NCBI RefSeq assembly: GCF_025950095.1
Contig: NZ_JAPDDR010000005.1
Span: 186,001-250,000, forward strand
Origin: Luteolibacter rhizosphaerae
GTDB taxonomy: Bacteria; Verrucomicrobiota; Verrucomicrobiia; Verrucomicrobiales; Akkermansiaceae
DNA length: 64,000 bases
Direction of reading: 5' to 3'
The translations under genes were made by a program, and so were the position numbers. This document shows, in pieces, positions 51,986-60,555 of the stretch (its first letter is position 1; each line of letters begins with the position of its first letter). The notes beneath the pieces are model-generated. The model worked only from the letters and a program-made list of their open reading frames with translations, was not told where the DNA came from and searched no databases.

Positions 51986-51987
51986 AG

Positions 51988-53502
51988 TCACTTGAGGAGA
52001 TTCAGAAGCAGGTTCGGGTAGAGGCCGACGGCGAGCAGGGCGATGGCGAGGATCAGGGCCGGGATGCGGTCTGCGAAGCTCAGGTCGGCGGCATCCGTGG
52101 TGGCCTTCACCTGCGGGCCTTGGAAGATATTCCGGTAGGCGCGCAGCATGTAGACGGCGCTGATGACCACGCCCCAGATGGCGAGGATGCAGGCGATCTG
52201 TACCGGACCGAGGCCCTTGGCAGGATCGTAGTTCTGGAAGCCGGAGAGGAAGACCATCACTTCACCGGCGAAGTTCGCCAGACCGGGCAGACCGATGGAA
52301 GCCATGCCGACCATGCCGAAGAGGAAGGCGAGACCGGGAGCGGACTTGGCAAGACCGCCGAGATCGGTGAGCTCCAGCGTGCCGGTGCTGCGCTCGATCT
52401 TGTCCGCCAGGCCGAAGAGCATGGCGATGGAGATGCCGTGCGCGAACATCAGCAGGATCGCGGCAGGCTGGGCGATGGTGTTGGTGAAGTTGCCGAGCGT
52501 GTAGGTCGTGACCGCGTTGCCGGCGGCGTCGAGGTAGCCGACCGCCGGGCTGCCGGTGTGGCTCGCGGCGAGTGCGGCGATGGCCAGGAAGATGTAGCCC
52601 ATGTGCATCACCGAGGAATTGCCGAGCATCAGGTCGAGACGCTTCTGGTTCACGGTGACGAGGCCCACCCAGAGGATATTGCCGAGCAGCAGGACCAGCA
52701 GCGGCACCAGCCAGGCATTCATGCCCTCCGGCACCATCGGGATCGCGAGGCGGAGCAGGCCGTAGAGGCCGAACTTCTTCAGCACGCCGGAGTGCAGCAT
52801 CGCGGTCGGGGCCGGGGCGCTGGCGTAGGCCGGGGCGGCCCAGGAGTGGAAGGGGAAGAGCGAGACCAGCACGCCGAAGCCGATGATGAGCAGCGCGGCG
52901 ATGCCCTTCTGCGAGGCGGCGTCGATGACCAGCGAGCCATCTTGCACCGCCTTCACCATGCTCGGCATGTCGAAGGTGCCCGCCAGCGAGGCCAGCCAGA
53001 CCAGGCCGGCCAGCAGGATCACCGAGCCGAGGCCGAGGTAGATCGTGATCTTCCACGCGGTCTCCTTCCGCTCCCCGCGGCCGAGGATGCCGATCATCAG
53101 GAAGGTCGGGATCAGCGCCAGTTCATGGAAGGCGTAGAAGAAGAACAGGTCGGTCGCGGCGAAGGCACCGATGGCACCGGCGGCGATCAAAAGGGAAGAG
53201 CCGTAGTAGAGCTTCTCGCGGCCTTCCGGGGACTTGCCGGAGAGCAGCGCGGCCAGGGTGACGATCACCGAGAGCAGCACCATCACCGCGCTCATGCCAT
53301 CGAGACCGAAGGCGAGGTTCAGCGCGGGCTTCGCGAGCACCGGCACGGACATCGACCACATGGCTGCCTTCCAGGTGAAGGCGGCCCAGACACCGAGCAC
53401 GAGATTGGCCACGCCGGCCGCCACCGCGGTCTTGCGGGCGGGCGCCCCGCCGAGGATGGCGAGGAAGGCGGCGATGGGGATAAGGACTAGCAGGAGTAGC
53501 AT
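51988..53502 (-). CDS. nuoM: NADH-quinone oxidoreductase subunit M
   Basis: A 504-residue antiporter-like subunit. Visible: FYAFHELALIPTFLMIGILG (conserved glutamate), FHSWAAPAYASAPAPTAMLH followed by the lysine of GVLKKFGLYG, and LGNSSVMHMGYIFLAIAALA. It translocates protons in the membrane arm. It lies 22 bp downstream of nuoL. The ATG context is CTTCCCATG. Confidence 0.95.
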   Translation of the reverse strand: MLLLLVLIPIAAFLAILGGAPARKTAVAAGVANLVLGVWAAFTWKAAMWSMSVPVLAKPALNLAFGLDGMSAVMVLLSVIVTLAALLSGKSPEGREKLYYGSSLLIAAGAIGAFAATDLFFFYAFHELALIPTFLMIGILGRGERKETAWKITIYLGLGSVILLAGLVWLASLAGTFDMPSMVKAVQDGSLVIDAASQKGIAALLIIGFGVLVSLFPFHSWAAPAYASAPAPTAMLHSGVLKKFGLYGLLRLAIPMVPEGMNAWLVPLLVLLLGNILWVGLVTVNQKRLDLMLGNSSVMHMGYIFLAIAALAASHTGSPAVGYLDAAGNAVTTYTLGNFTNTIAQPAAILLMFAHGISIAMLFGLADKIERSTGTLELTDLGGLAKSAPGLAFLFGMVGMASIGLPGLANFAGEVMVFLSGFQNYDPAKGLGPVQIACILAIWGVVISAVYMLRAYRNIFQGPQVKATTDAADLSFADRIPALILAIALLAVGLYPNLLLNLLK

Positions 53503-53524
53503 GGGAAGTTTGCTAGTATCGGTG

Positions 53525-55327
53525 TTAGAACGCGGTGAAGTAGATGACGAGGATCACGCCGAGGCCGAAGGCGAAGGCGTAGCCCTGCAGGTTGCCGGAC
53601 TGCACGCGGCGGAAGAGACCGCCGAAGCCTTCCGCGAGACGGCTGGAGCCGCCCACGATCAGGCCGTTGATCAGGAACTCGTCGAAGAAGTGGACGATCG
53701 CGGCGAAGGCGTTCTGGAAGTAACGCACCACGAAGTTGTCGTAGAAGGCATCGATCCGGAAGCGGTCGCGGAAGAGCGGGATGGATACGGGATCCTTGTC
53801 CTTGCCCGAATAGAGGGCGAAGCCGGCGCCGGCACCGACGACCAGCGCCACCACGGAAACCCAGAAGAGGAAGTTCACGTGGAACTCGCCCGTATGAGCC
53901 GGAACGGCGGGGGCAAGACCGTGAGAGAACTTATATCCGGCAGCCAAGGCCAGCACCGCGAGGATCGCGAGCGGCAGGAACATGAGCGGACCGACTTCAT
54001 GGGCGTGGCTGGCATCCTCCGAGCGATTCTTGCCGAGGAATGCGACCACGAAGAGACGGGTCATGTAGAAAGGGGTGAGCACGGCGACACCGGCGGCAAT
54101 CCAGAACAGGGCCATGGTGTTGCCTTCCTTGTGGCCGTAGGTTTCGGCGGCGTGGAGGATCATCTCCTTCGAGAAGAAGCCCGCGGTGCCGGGAACCGCG
54201 ATCAGGGCCAGGAAGCCGATCAGGAAGGTGAAGCCGGTGATCGGCATCTTCTTCAGCAGGCCGCCCATCTTCCAGATGTCCTGCTCGTGGTGGCAAGCGT
54301 GGATGACCGCGCCGGAGCCGAGGAAGAGCAGTGCCTTGAACCAAGCGTGCGTGAAGAGGTGGAACATCCCGGCCTCACCGTGGAGGAGGCCCACGGCCAT
54401 CACCATGTAGCCGAGTTGGGACAGTGTGGAGTAAGCAAGGATGCGCTTGATGTCATCCTGCTGCGTGGCCATCAGCGCGGCGCAGAGCGAGGTGATGCCA
54501 CCGATCCAGGCGATCGTCGTGCCGGCGAAGTTGTCGAAGGCCTCCGCGCCGACCGAGAGCTGGACGCGGAAGAGCATGTAGACGCCGGCCGCCACCATCG
54601 TCGAGGCGTGGATCAGGGCGGACACGGGAGTCGGCCCTTCCATCGCGTCCGGCAGCCACACGTGCAGGGGCATCTGGGCGGACTTGCCGACCGCACCGCA
54701 GAAGACGCAGAGCAGCGCGGCACCGAGTACTCCGGTGGAGATGCCCGCGGGAATCTTCATCTCGTCGAAGGTCAGCGTGCCGGTGATGCCCCAGAGCATC
54801 AGGATGCCGATCATGAAGCCGAAGTCGCCGATGCGGTTCGTGATGAAGGCCTTCTTCGCGGCGTCCGCGGCGGAGTCCTTCTGATACCAGTGACCGATCA
54901 GGAGGTAGGAGCTCAGGCCCACCAGCTCCCAGAACATGAAGGTCATGATGAAATTCGAGGCCAGCACGATGCCGGTCATCGAGAACATGAAGAGCGAGAG
55001 GCAGGTGAAGAAGCGCGCCTTCGCGCTATCCTCGGCCATGTAGGCCAGCGAGAAGATGTGCACCAGCAGGCCCACGCCCGTGACCACCACCATCATGCCG
55101 GTGGAGAGCTGGTCGAGCTTGATGCCGATCTGCAGCGAGAAGTCACCGATCGTCGCCCAGGAGATCGGGGCGGGGGATTCGCTCTTGCCGAGCAGCAGCA
55201 GGGAAATGCCGAAGGTCACCGCGACCGAGACGACCGAAACCATCGAAGCGATGAAGGCGTTCCGCTTCAGGTAAAGCTGGTTCGCCGCCGCAGCGATCAA
55301 AGGTAGGAACAGGAGGAGCCAAGCCAT
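53525..55327 (-). CDS. nuoL: NADH-quinone oxidoreductase subunit L
   Basis: A 600-residue subunit with the antiporter core (MFWELVGLSSYLLIGHWYQK, HVWLPDAMEGPTPVSALIHA, LAYSTLSQLGYMVMAVGLLH) and the C-terminal lateral helix region (residues about 500-600: ALYSGKDKDPVSIPLFRDRF to GVILVIYFTAF). The start is the ATG at 55327 (MAWLLLFLPLIAAAANQLYL); the open frame upstream overlaps nuoK and is not coding. Length is normal (about 610). Confidence 0.95.
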   Translation of the reverse strand: MAWLLLFLPLIAAAANQLYLKRNAFIASMVSVVSVAVTFGISLLLLGKSESPAPISWATIGDFSLQIGIKLDQLSTGMMVVVTGVGLLVHIFSLAYMAEDSAKARFFTCLSLFMFSMTGIVLASNFIMTFMFWELVGLSSYLLIGHWYQKDSAADAAKKAFITNRIGDFGFMIGILMLWGITGTLTFDEMKIPAGISTGVLGAALLCVFCGAVGKSAQMPLHVWLPDAMEGPTPVSALIHASTMVAAGVYMLFRVQLSVGAEAFDNFAGTTIAWIGGITSLCAALMATQQDDIKRILAYSTLSQLGYMVMAVGLLHGEAGMFHLFTHAWFKALLFLGSGAVIHACHHEQDIWKMGGLLKKMPITGFTFLIGFLALIAVPGTAGFFSKEMILHAAETYGHKEGNTMALFWIAAGVAVLTPFYMTRLFVVAFLGKNRSEDASHAHEVGPLMFLPLAILAVLALAAGYKFSHGLAPAVPAHTGEFHVNFLFWVSVVALVVGAGAGFALYSGKDKDPVSIPLFRDRFRIDAFYDNFVVRYFQNAFAAIVHFFDEFLINGLIVGGSSRLAEGFGGLFRRVQSGNLQGYAFAFGLGVILVIYFTAF

Positions 55328-55362
55328 CGAAGTTCGAAGTAAAAAGTGCCAGGTGCCAACGA
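55328..55362. repeat. Heptad repeat (GAAGT type) in the nuoK-nuoL spacer
   Basis: Units CGAAGTT, CGAAGTA, AAAAGTG, CCAGGTG and CCAACGA occur in a strict 7-bp register and fill the spacer. Confidence 0.62.
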
Positions 55363-55365
55363 GGC

Positions 55366-55683
55366 TCAGCCGCGCATGCTGGTGAGGTCTTCCGTGTTGA
55401 TCGTCTGCCGTGCGCGGTAGAGGGCGACGATGATGGCGAGACCCACGGCCACCTCGGCGGCGGCCACGGTGATCACGAAGAACACGAGCATCTGCCCGTT
55501 GTAGTCCGGCAGGCCGTTCGTGCCCTTGAAGCGGGAGAATGCGACCAGCGTCAGGTTCGCGGCGCTCAGCATCAGCTCGAGGCACATGAAGACCACGATG
55601 ATATTCCGGCGCAGGATGACTCCGGAAAGGCCGATCGCGAAGAGCAACCCGGAGACGAGAAGGTAGGAATGGAGACCGGCCAT
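55366..55683 (-). CDS. nuoK: NADH-quinone oxidoreductase subunit K
   Basis: A 105-residue subunit with three helices ([60 protein letters not shown]), each with the expected glutamates for proton transfer. The true ATG is at 55683 (MAGLHSYLL); the upstream frame to 55710 enters a repeat. The inverted repeat of a small inserted element lies directly upstream, replacing its leader. Confidence 0.95.
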   Translation of the reverse strand: MAGLHSYLLVSGLLFAIGLSGVILRRNIIVVFMCLELMLSAANLTLVAFSRFKGTNGLPDYNGQMLVFFVITVAAAEVAVGLAIIVALYRARQTINTEDLTSMRG

Positions 55684-55689
55684 GGGAAA

Positions 55690-55729
55690 GTAGCGAGTAG
55701 CAGGTAGCAAGTAGCGGGGGAAACAGCCG
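55690..55729 (+). repeat. Left 40-bp inverted repeat
   Basis: Heptads GTAGCGA, GTAGCAG, GTAGCAA and GTAGCGG, then GGGAAACAGCCG. Partner of 56116-56155. Confidence 0.88.
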
Positions 55730-55737
55730 AAGAGGAT

Positions 55738-56097
55738 TCAGGGGCGGTTTCGGACGGAATTGGCGAGACCTGCAAGGATTCGTTTGGTTTCGAGGGCTTG
55801 TTCTTGAAGATGCGTGGTGTCCGCGTAGCCGAGATCGTGGGCAAGTAGAAGTTGGTAGCGTGCTTCGTCCAAGGAGGCTTCGCCGATGTTGTAATGGCGC
55901 GCCTTGTCGGCGTTTGACCAACGGGCGAATCCTTCCACGATATTGGAAGGAGCGGAGACTGCTGCGCGACGGACTTGAGAGGTGAGCCCAAAGGTCTCCT
56001 CTTTCGGAAAGGAACGTGTCGCCTTGTAAACACCGAGCACGAACTCATGAGCCTTTTGCCAGGCTAAGAGGTCTTCGAATCGCTCGATCTTGCTCAT
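55738..56097 (-). CDS. Four-helix-bundle protein (S23/IVP-like, TIGR02436 type)
   Basis: A 119-residue helical protein: ERFEDLLAWQKAHEFVLGVY, FGLTSQVRRAAVSAPSNIVE, the conserved GFARWSNADKARHYNIGEAS, LDEARYQLLLAHDLGYADTT and ALETKRILAGLANSVRNRP. This matches the four-helix-bundle family found within 23S rRNA intervening sequences and related to Avd of diversity-generating retroelements. Biochemical role unknown; nucleic acid binding is likely from basic surfaces. It lies inside the nuo operon on the same strand but is not part of complex I. Confidence 0.9.
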   Translation of the reverse strand: MSKIERFEDLLAWQKAHEFVLGVYKATRSFPKEETFGLTSQVRRAAVSAPSNIVEGFARWSNADKARHYNIGEASLDEARYQLLLAHDLGYADTTHLQEQALETKRILAGLANSVRNRP

Positions 56098-56115
56098 GAG
56101 TGTTGGTTTGGTCTA

Positions 56116-56155
56116 CGGCTGTTTCCCTCGCTACTTGCTACCTGCTACTCGCTAC
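56116..56155 (-). repeat. Right 40-bp inverted repeat
   Basis: Reverse complement of 55690-55729 with one mismatch. It ends one base before the nuoJ stop codon (TAG, 56158-56156). Confidence 0.88.
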
Positions 56156-56713
56156 CTATGCCTCTTGACGCTTGGAAAGGACGACCACGCCAATGGTGGC
56201 TACGAGGAGGAGGACACCGACGATCTGGAGCGGCAGGTTGTAGCCTTTGAAAAGTACGTCGCCGATGAGGTTCACGTCGGGCAGATGGCCTTCGGAGAGT
56301 TTCTGGGAGATCCCCGGGCTGGATTGGGCGTGGGCGGCGGCCGCCGTTTTCAGGTCGAGCGATTGCCACTCCATCCTCGGGGTCTTCGAGAGGATGCCGA
56401 TGAGCTGGATGGTGAAGCCGAGCACGATGCCCAGCCCGCCGAGCAGCGGTGCGAGCTTCGGCGTGCGCTTCTCCTCCACCTTCAGGTCGAGCAGCATGAT
56501 GATGAAGATGAACAGCACCATGATCGCGCCCGCATAGACGAGGATCTGGATGATCCCGACGAAGAAGGCGTTCAGACCGATGAAGAGACCCGCGAGGCCC
56601 ACAAAGGAGGCCACCATCGAAAGGGCCGAGGCGACCGGATTGCGCAGGCCGACCACCGCCACGCCGCCGAGCAGCATGACGAGTGCGAAGAACCAGAAGA
56701 GAGGAAGAGGCAT
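56156..56713 (-). CDS. nuoJ: NADH-quinone oxidoreductase subunit J
   Basis: A 185-residue subunit with five helices, including GLFIGLNAFFVGIIQILVYA and GAIMVLFIFIIMLLDLKVEE, where the pi-bulge glycine and tyrosine of VYAGAI are conserved. The ATG is at 56713 (MPLPLFWFFALVMLLGG) with TTCCC before it. The stop codon is immediately next to the right repeat of the inserted element. Confidence 0.94.
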   Translation of the reverse strand: MPLPLFWFFALVMLLGGVAVVGLRNPVASALSMVASFVGLAGLFIGLNAFFVGIIQILVYAGAIMVLFIFIIMLLDLKVEEKRTPKLAPLLGGLGIVLGFTIQLIGILSKTPRMEWQSLDLKTAAAAHAQSSPGISQKLSEGHLPDVNLIGDVLFKGYNLPLQIVGVLLLVATIGVVVLSKRQEA

Positions 56714-56744
56714 GGGAAAATATCGGAAAGGGGACAGGTGCAGG

Positions 56745-56918
56745 TCAGTCGTCGCTCTTGAGGCTGTAGATCCAGCCGCCAATCCCGAAGACCAGGACCA
56801 AGCCGCAAACGACGAAAGCGATGGCTCCCATGGGATAGGGTCCGGCGACTTGGCGGTAGGCGTTGAGCATGCCAAAGACCCCGGCGATGATCACGAAGGA
56901 GGAGGATAGCGCTTTCAT
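56745..56918 (-). CDS. 57-residue two-helix membrane protein between nuoI and nuoJ
   Basis: MKALSSSFVIIAGVFGMLNA starts at the ATG at 56918 and the frame runs to TGA at 56745: a short two-helix hairpin (second helix GAIAFVVCGLVLVFGIGGWI) ending in YSLKSDD. It is 12 bp after nuoI and 31 bp before nuoJ, on the operon strand. Its place suggests a complex I accessory subunit, but this is inference; no known small subunit is recognised. Confidence 0.6.
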   Translation of the reverse strand: MKALSSSFVIIAGVFGMLNAYRQVAGPYPMGAIAFVVCGLVLVFGIGGWIYSLKSDD

Positions 56919-56930
56919 CGGTCGACGGGG

Positions 56931-57497
56931 TTACTTCAGTTCATTCCACTTGTTCACGAGGCCGACGCGCACGCCGCCGATCTCGTAGAGCTTCTCCTTG
57001 TCGTGCACCATGTCGGCGCGCTTCAGGCCGGTGATCGCATAGTCCTTGCGCAGGAAGATGGCCTGCTCCGGGCAGACCTCCTCGCACATGCCGCAGTAGA
57101 TGCAGCGAATCATGTCGATATCGAACTCCAGCGGGCGCTTCTCAACCTTCGCCCAGGGATCCTCGGAGGGGATCTCGCTCGGAGTGATCTTGATCGCCTT
57201 CGGCGGGCAGATGAATTCGCAGAGCTGGCAGGACACGCAGCGCTCGCGGCCCTGCTCGTCCGTCACCAGCGCGGGCGCACCGCGGTAGTGCTCGGGCAGG
57301 TGCTCATCCCACTTCTGCTCGGGATACTGCATCGTCACGCCGAGACCGGAGGACTCCAGGTCCTCGGCACCGCGGGTCTTGCCCCGCAGCGAATTCACGG
57401 CGTGCTTCATCGTAATGAAGAAGCCTTTGAGAAGCGCGGTGAGGTAGATCTTCTCCCCGGCAGCGAGCTTCGGACGTGTGACTTTGACGACGGCCAT
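56931..57497 (-). CDS. nuoI: NADH-quinone oxidoreductase subunit I (2x[4Fe-4S])
   Basis: A 188-residue ferredoxin-like subunit with two complete cluster motifs: CVSCQLCEFICPPKAI and CIYCGMCEEVCPEQAI. These hold N6a and N6b on the electron path to quinone. An N-terminal amphipathic stretch (KIYLTALLKGFFITMKHAVN) contacts the membrane arm. It lies 15 bp after nuoH. Confidence 0.95.
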   Translation of the reverse strand: MAVVKVTRPKLAAGEKIYLTALLKGFFITMKHAVNSLRGKTRGAEDLESSGLGVTMQYPEQKWDEHLPEHYRGAPALVTDEQGRERCVSCQLCEFICPPKAIKITPSEIPSEDPWAKVEKRPLEFDIDMIRCIYCGMCEEVCPEQAIFLRKDYAITGLKRADMVHDKEKLYEIGGVRVGLVNKWNELK

Positions 57498-57512
57498 TAT
57501 GGTGGAAAAGTT

Positions 57513-58775
57513 CTAGATGGAGATGGGCTTGGGCCGCTTCTCGGAGACCTTCAGGGCCCAGACCAAGGCGGCGGTGACGATCACCAGCAGGATCAGCCCG
57601 CCCACGGTAGCAGCAGCGCCGAACTGGGGCGCGGCGATCACGAGGGCCGCGAGGAAGACGTTGATCAAGGCGGCCTCGAAGAAGATCACCCAGCCGAGGC
57701 GCATGAGCTGGTCGTAGCGGAAGCGCGGCACCGTCCAGCGGACGAGGATGAAGAAGAGGATGAAGCCGACCACCTTGCCCATGAAGACGGCCATGTTCAG
57801 CAAGCCGCCGATCTTCACCGAGCCGATCGCCAGTCCGGCGGCCCAGTTGTCGAACCAAGGGCCGAGCGACCAACCGCCGAGGAAAAGCGTCACGACCATC
57901 GCCGATCCGATCACCATCGCGGCATATTCACCCATGAAAAACATGGCGAACTTCATCGAGGAATACTCGGTGTGGTAGCCGCCCACCAGTTCGGTCTCGC
58001 ACTCCGGCAGGTCGAAGGGCATGCGGTTCGTTTCCGCGAAGACCGAGGTGGTGAAGATCAGGAAGGCGATCATCGCCGGGATCCAGAAGATCCACGCGGT
58101 GTAATCGCCACCGTTGTTCCAAGGAGCGGAGTTACCCCACAGTGGCAGCAGCAGCCAGCCGTTCTGCGACTGTTGCTGCACGATGTTCGAGAGATTCAGG
58201 TCCCCGTAGTAGAGCAGCACCGGCACCACGGAGAGGCCGAGCGCGATCTCGTAAGAGATCATCTGCGCGGTGGAGCGCACGCCACCGATGAAGGGGAACT
58301 TCGAGTTCGAGGACCACCCGGCCAGCGTGATGCCGTAGACCGCCAGCGAGGAGATCGCGAAGATGAAGAGCGGGCCCACATCCAGATCCGCGATGACCAG
58401 CTTGTGGATCTGGCCGTTCACCTCGATGTTGCCGCCGAAGGGCACCACGCACACCGTCACCAGCGAGGGCACCACGGTCAGCGCCGGGGCCAGCCAGTAG
58501 AAGGCCTTCCGCACGTGGGAAGGGGTGAAGTCCTCCTTCAGGAACAGCTTCACACCGTCTGCCATCGGCTGGATCAGACCGAAGAAAGAGAAGTCCTTTT
58601 TCGCGCCGAGCAAGGTCAGCGGCACGCCCACGCGGTTCGGACCCACACGGTCTTGGATGATCGCGGAGAAGCGGCGCTCGAAGTAAACCGAGATCGGCAC
58701 CAGCGGCAGAACCACCAGGAAGGTCAGGCCGATGACCTTGGCGAGGATAACGAGAAGTGTGACGGCGAGGTCCAT
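57513..58775 (-). CDS. nuoH: NADH-quinone oxidoreductase subunit H
   Basis: A 420-residue subunit with the quinone-site motifs RRFSAIIQDRVGPNRVGVPL, MADGVKLFLKEDFTP and the loop NRMPFDLPECETELVGGYHT followed by EYSSMKFAMFFMGEY. It forms the quinone-entry tunnel with NuoB and NuoD. It is longer than the 325-residue Escherichia coli protein; the extra lies in the central loops and helices around GNSAPWNNGGDYTAWIFW. It lies 19 bp after nuoG. Confidence 0.95.
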   Translation of the reverse strand: MDLAVTLLVILAKVIGLTFLVVLPLVPISVYFERRFSAIIQDRVGPNRVGVPLTLLGAKKDFSFFGLIQPMADGVKLFLKEDFTPSHVRKAFYWLAPALTVVPSLVTVCVVPFGGNIEVNGQIHKLVIADLDVGPLFIFAISSLAVYGITLAGWSSNSKFPFIGGVRSTAQMISYEIALGLSVVPVLLYYGDLNLSNIVQQQSQNGWLLLPLWGNSAPWNNGGDYTAWIFWIPAMIAFLIFTTSVFAETNRMPFDLPECETELVGGYHTEYSSMKFAMFFMGEYAAMVIGSAMVVTLFLGGWSLGPWFDNWAAGLAIGSVKIGGLLNMAVFMGKVVGFILFFILVRWTVPRFRYDQLMRLGWVIFFEAALINVFLAALVIAAPQFGAAATVGGLILLVIVTAALVWALKVSEKRPKPISI

Positions 58776-58794
58776 GAAAGGGGAGTGGCTAGGC

Positions 58795-60555
58795 TTAGCC
58801 GTTGATCAGGCCGGCGGCCTTGCGGGCGCGCTCGTTTTCGAGGAGCGGGATCTTCACGCCGGTTTCCACGACGGAGAGGCCGAGGTCGCCGATCTTCGAG
58901 AGGCTCAGGCCGTTGAATTCGGTCACGCCTTCCGCCAGCGACTTGAAGACATCCTCGATCATCGCGGGGCCGGAAGCAGGGGAGGCACCTTGCAGCGCCA
59001 GCACCAGATCGCGGAGAATCTCCCAGTCGTCATGAGCATCCACCGGCGGCTCCACCGCGCGGTTCAGGCGCTGCAGGCGACCGCTGACATTCACCATCGA
59101 GCCGCGCTTCTCGGCGAAGGCGGCACCGGGCAGGAGCACGTGAGAGGCCTCGGCAGTCGGTCCGGCCAGTAGCTGGACGGAAGCGATGAAGGCGGGCTTG
59201 GCGAGATCCTCCTTGGTGAAGCCCGCTTCCGCGGTGAGTTCCTCGCCGAAGACCAGCAGCGCCTTGATCGCGCCGCTCTGCACGCCGCTACGGATATCGG
59301 CCAGCGGACCGGCAGGATCCTGCGTGCCCCATACCAGCTTCGCGCCGGTGGTGTTCGGGTTGCGGTCTTCGGAAATCAGGATGCCGTCGCTCTCGCCGGA
59401 GCGGGGGACCACGGTGAAGGCACCGGTGCCGATCTCGGTGGCCAGCGCGCGGACCATGAAGAGCTCTTCATTGGTCATGCGGGCGGAGGCGATGATGGCG
59501 ATCTCGCCCGGAGCGAAAACCTTCAGGTCCTTTGCCACCGCGGCCAGAGCCTCGCTCCATGCCACCGGCTTGTGGGTGCCCCCGGCCTTGATCATCGGCT
59601 CGACCAGACGGGCCTCGCCATCGATGTAGTGGAAGTTCAGGCGGTGCGAATCCGGCATCCAGGTGGAGTTCACATCGTCGTTCTGGCGCGGCGTGATCCG
59701 GTGGATCTTGTTGCCGCGCGCCCAGATCGTGATGTTCGAGCCGGTGCCGCAATTCACGTCGATGCTCTTGGTCTCCTTCAGGAACCAAACCCGCATCTGG
59801 AAGCGGAAGTCATTCGAGGTCAGCGCGCCGACGGGGCAGATATCGACCGTATTGAGAGAGTAGTTCGAGTCCAGCTTGCGGCCCGGGTGGACCGTCAGCG
59901 TGGTGTGGGTGCCGCGTTGGGTAAAGCCGAGCACCGGATCGTCCGCCACCTCATCCATGAAGCGGATGCAGCGGCTGCACATGATGCAACGCTCGTCGTC
60001 GAGCCGGACCCGCGGACCGATGTCCACGTTCTTCGGCTTCTTCACCTTCATGTCCACGAAGCGCGAGCCGCCGCGGCCGTGCTCGACGGAAAACTCCTGC
60101 AGGCGGCACTCGCCGGCTTGGTCGCAGATCGGGCAGTCCAGCGGGTGGTTGATGAGCAGGAACTCCATCACGCCCTCGCGGCACTTCTCCACCAGTTCCC
60201 CGGTGGTGCGGATGCCCATGTTCTCGGAAACCGTGTTGGCACAGGCGATCACCGGGCGGGGCATCCAGCCGATCGGCAGGTAGCCTTCGGCATCGTAGGT
60301 GGGATCCTGGCCGGGGGCCGGGCGTGGCGGCATGCCCATCTGCACCAGACACATACGGCAATTGCCGGGAGCCGTCAGCTTCGGGTGGTAGCAGTAATGC
60401 GGGACTTCGTTCTTGGCCAGTTTGCAGGCCTCGATCATCCGCATTCCCCGTGGCACTTGGAGCCAAACCCCGTCGATCTGCACGTTTACGAGGCCTTTCT
60501 CGGCGGCGAGATCCTTGGGCAGCTTGGCTTCTGCGGTGGCGGCGGTATCGCTCAT
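58795..60555 (-). CDS. nuoG: NADH-quinone oxidoreductase subunit G
   Basis: A 586-residue protein from the ATG at 60555. N-terminal [2Fe-2S] ferredoxin (HYCYHPKLTAPGNCRMCLVQ), the His/Cys3 cluster (LLINHPLDCPICDQAGECRL), two [4Fe-4S] motifs (ERCIMCSRCIRF and NTVDICPVGAL), and a molybdopterin-oxidoreductase-like domain to the end. It is shorter than Escherichia coli NuoG (908 aa), as in many non-proteobacteria. It opens this operon behind a Rex-type operator. nuoA-F are not in the window. Confidence 0.94.
   Translation of the reverse strand: MSDTAATAEAKLPKDLAAEKGLVNVQIDGVWLQVPRGMRMIEACKLAKNEVPHYCYHPKLTAPGNCRMCLVQMGMPPRPAPGQDPTYDAEGYLPIGWMPRPVIACANTVSENMGIRTTGELVEKCREGVMEFLLINHPLDCPICDQAGECRLQEFSVEHGRGGSRFVDMKVKKPKNVDIGPRVRLDDERCIMCSRCIRFMDEVADDPVLGFTQRGTHTTLTVHPGRKLDSNYSLNTVDICPVGALTSNDFRFQMRVWFLKETKSIDVNCGTGSNITIWARGNKIHRITPRQNDDVNSTWMPDSHRLNFHYIDGEARLVEPMIKAGGTHKPVAWSEALAAVAKDLKVFAPGEIAIIASARMTNEELFMVRALATEIGTGAFTVVPRSGESDGILISEDRNPNTTGAKLVWGTQDPAGPLADIRSGVQSGAIKALLVFGEELTAEAGFTKEDLAKPAFIASVQLLAGPTAEASHVLLPGAAFAEKRGSMVNVSGRLQRLNRAVEPPVDAHDDWEILRDLVLALQGASPASGPAMIEDVFKSLAEGVTEFNGLSLSKIGDLGLSVVETGVKIPLLENERARKAAGLING

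Larger units (their letters stand above)
55690..56155 (-). mobile_element. 466-bp element: four-helix-bundle gene between 40-bp heptad inverted repeats
   Basis: Inverted repeats at 55690-55729 and 56116-56155 match at 39 of 40 positions. Each is made of four GTAGCNN heptads followed by GGGAAACAGCCG or the like. They enclose one gene (55738-56097) and sit between nuoJ and nuoK, where other complex I operons have no gene. The right end abuts the nuoJ stop codon. Confidence 0.72.

Noticed and set aside
55328-55921. N-terminal extension of nuoL
   Set aside because: The frame runs through nuoK and a repeat; NuoL homology begins at the ATG at 55327.
57003-58805. A 600-codon plus-strand open frame
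   Set aside because: Antisense of nuoI/nuoH, with histidine- and glutamate-rich shadow composition.
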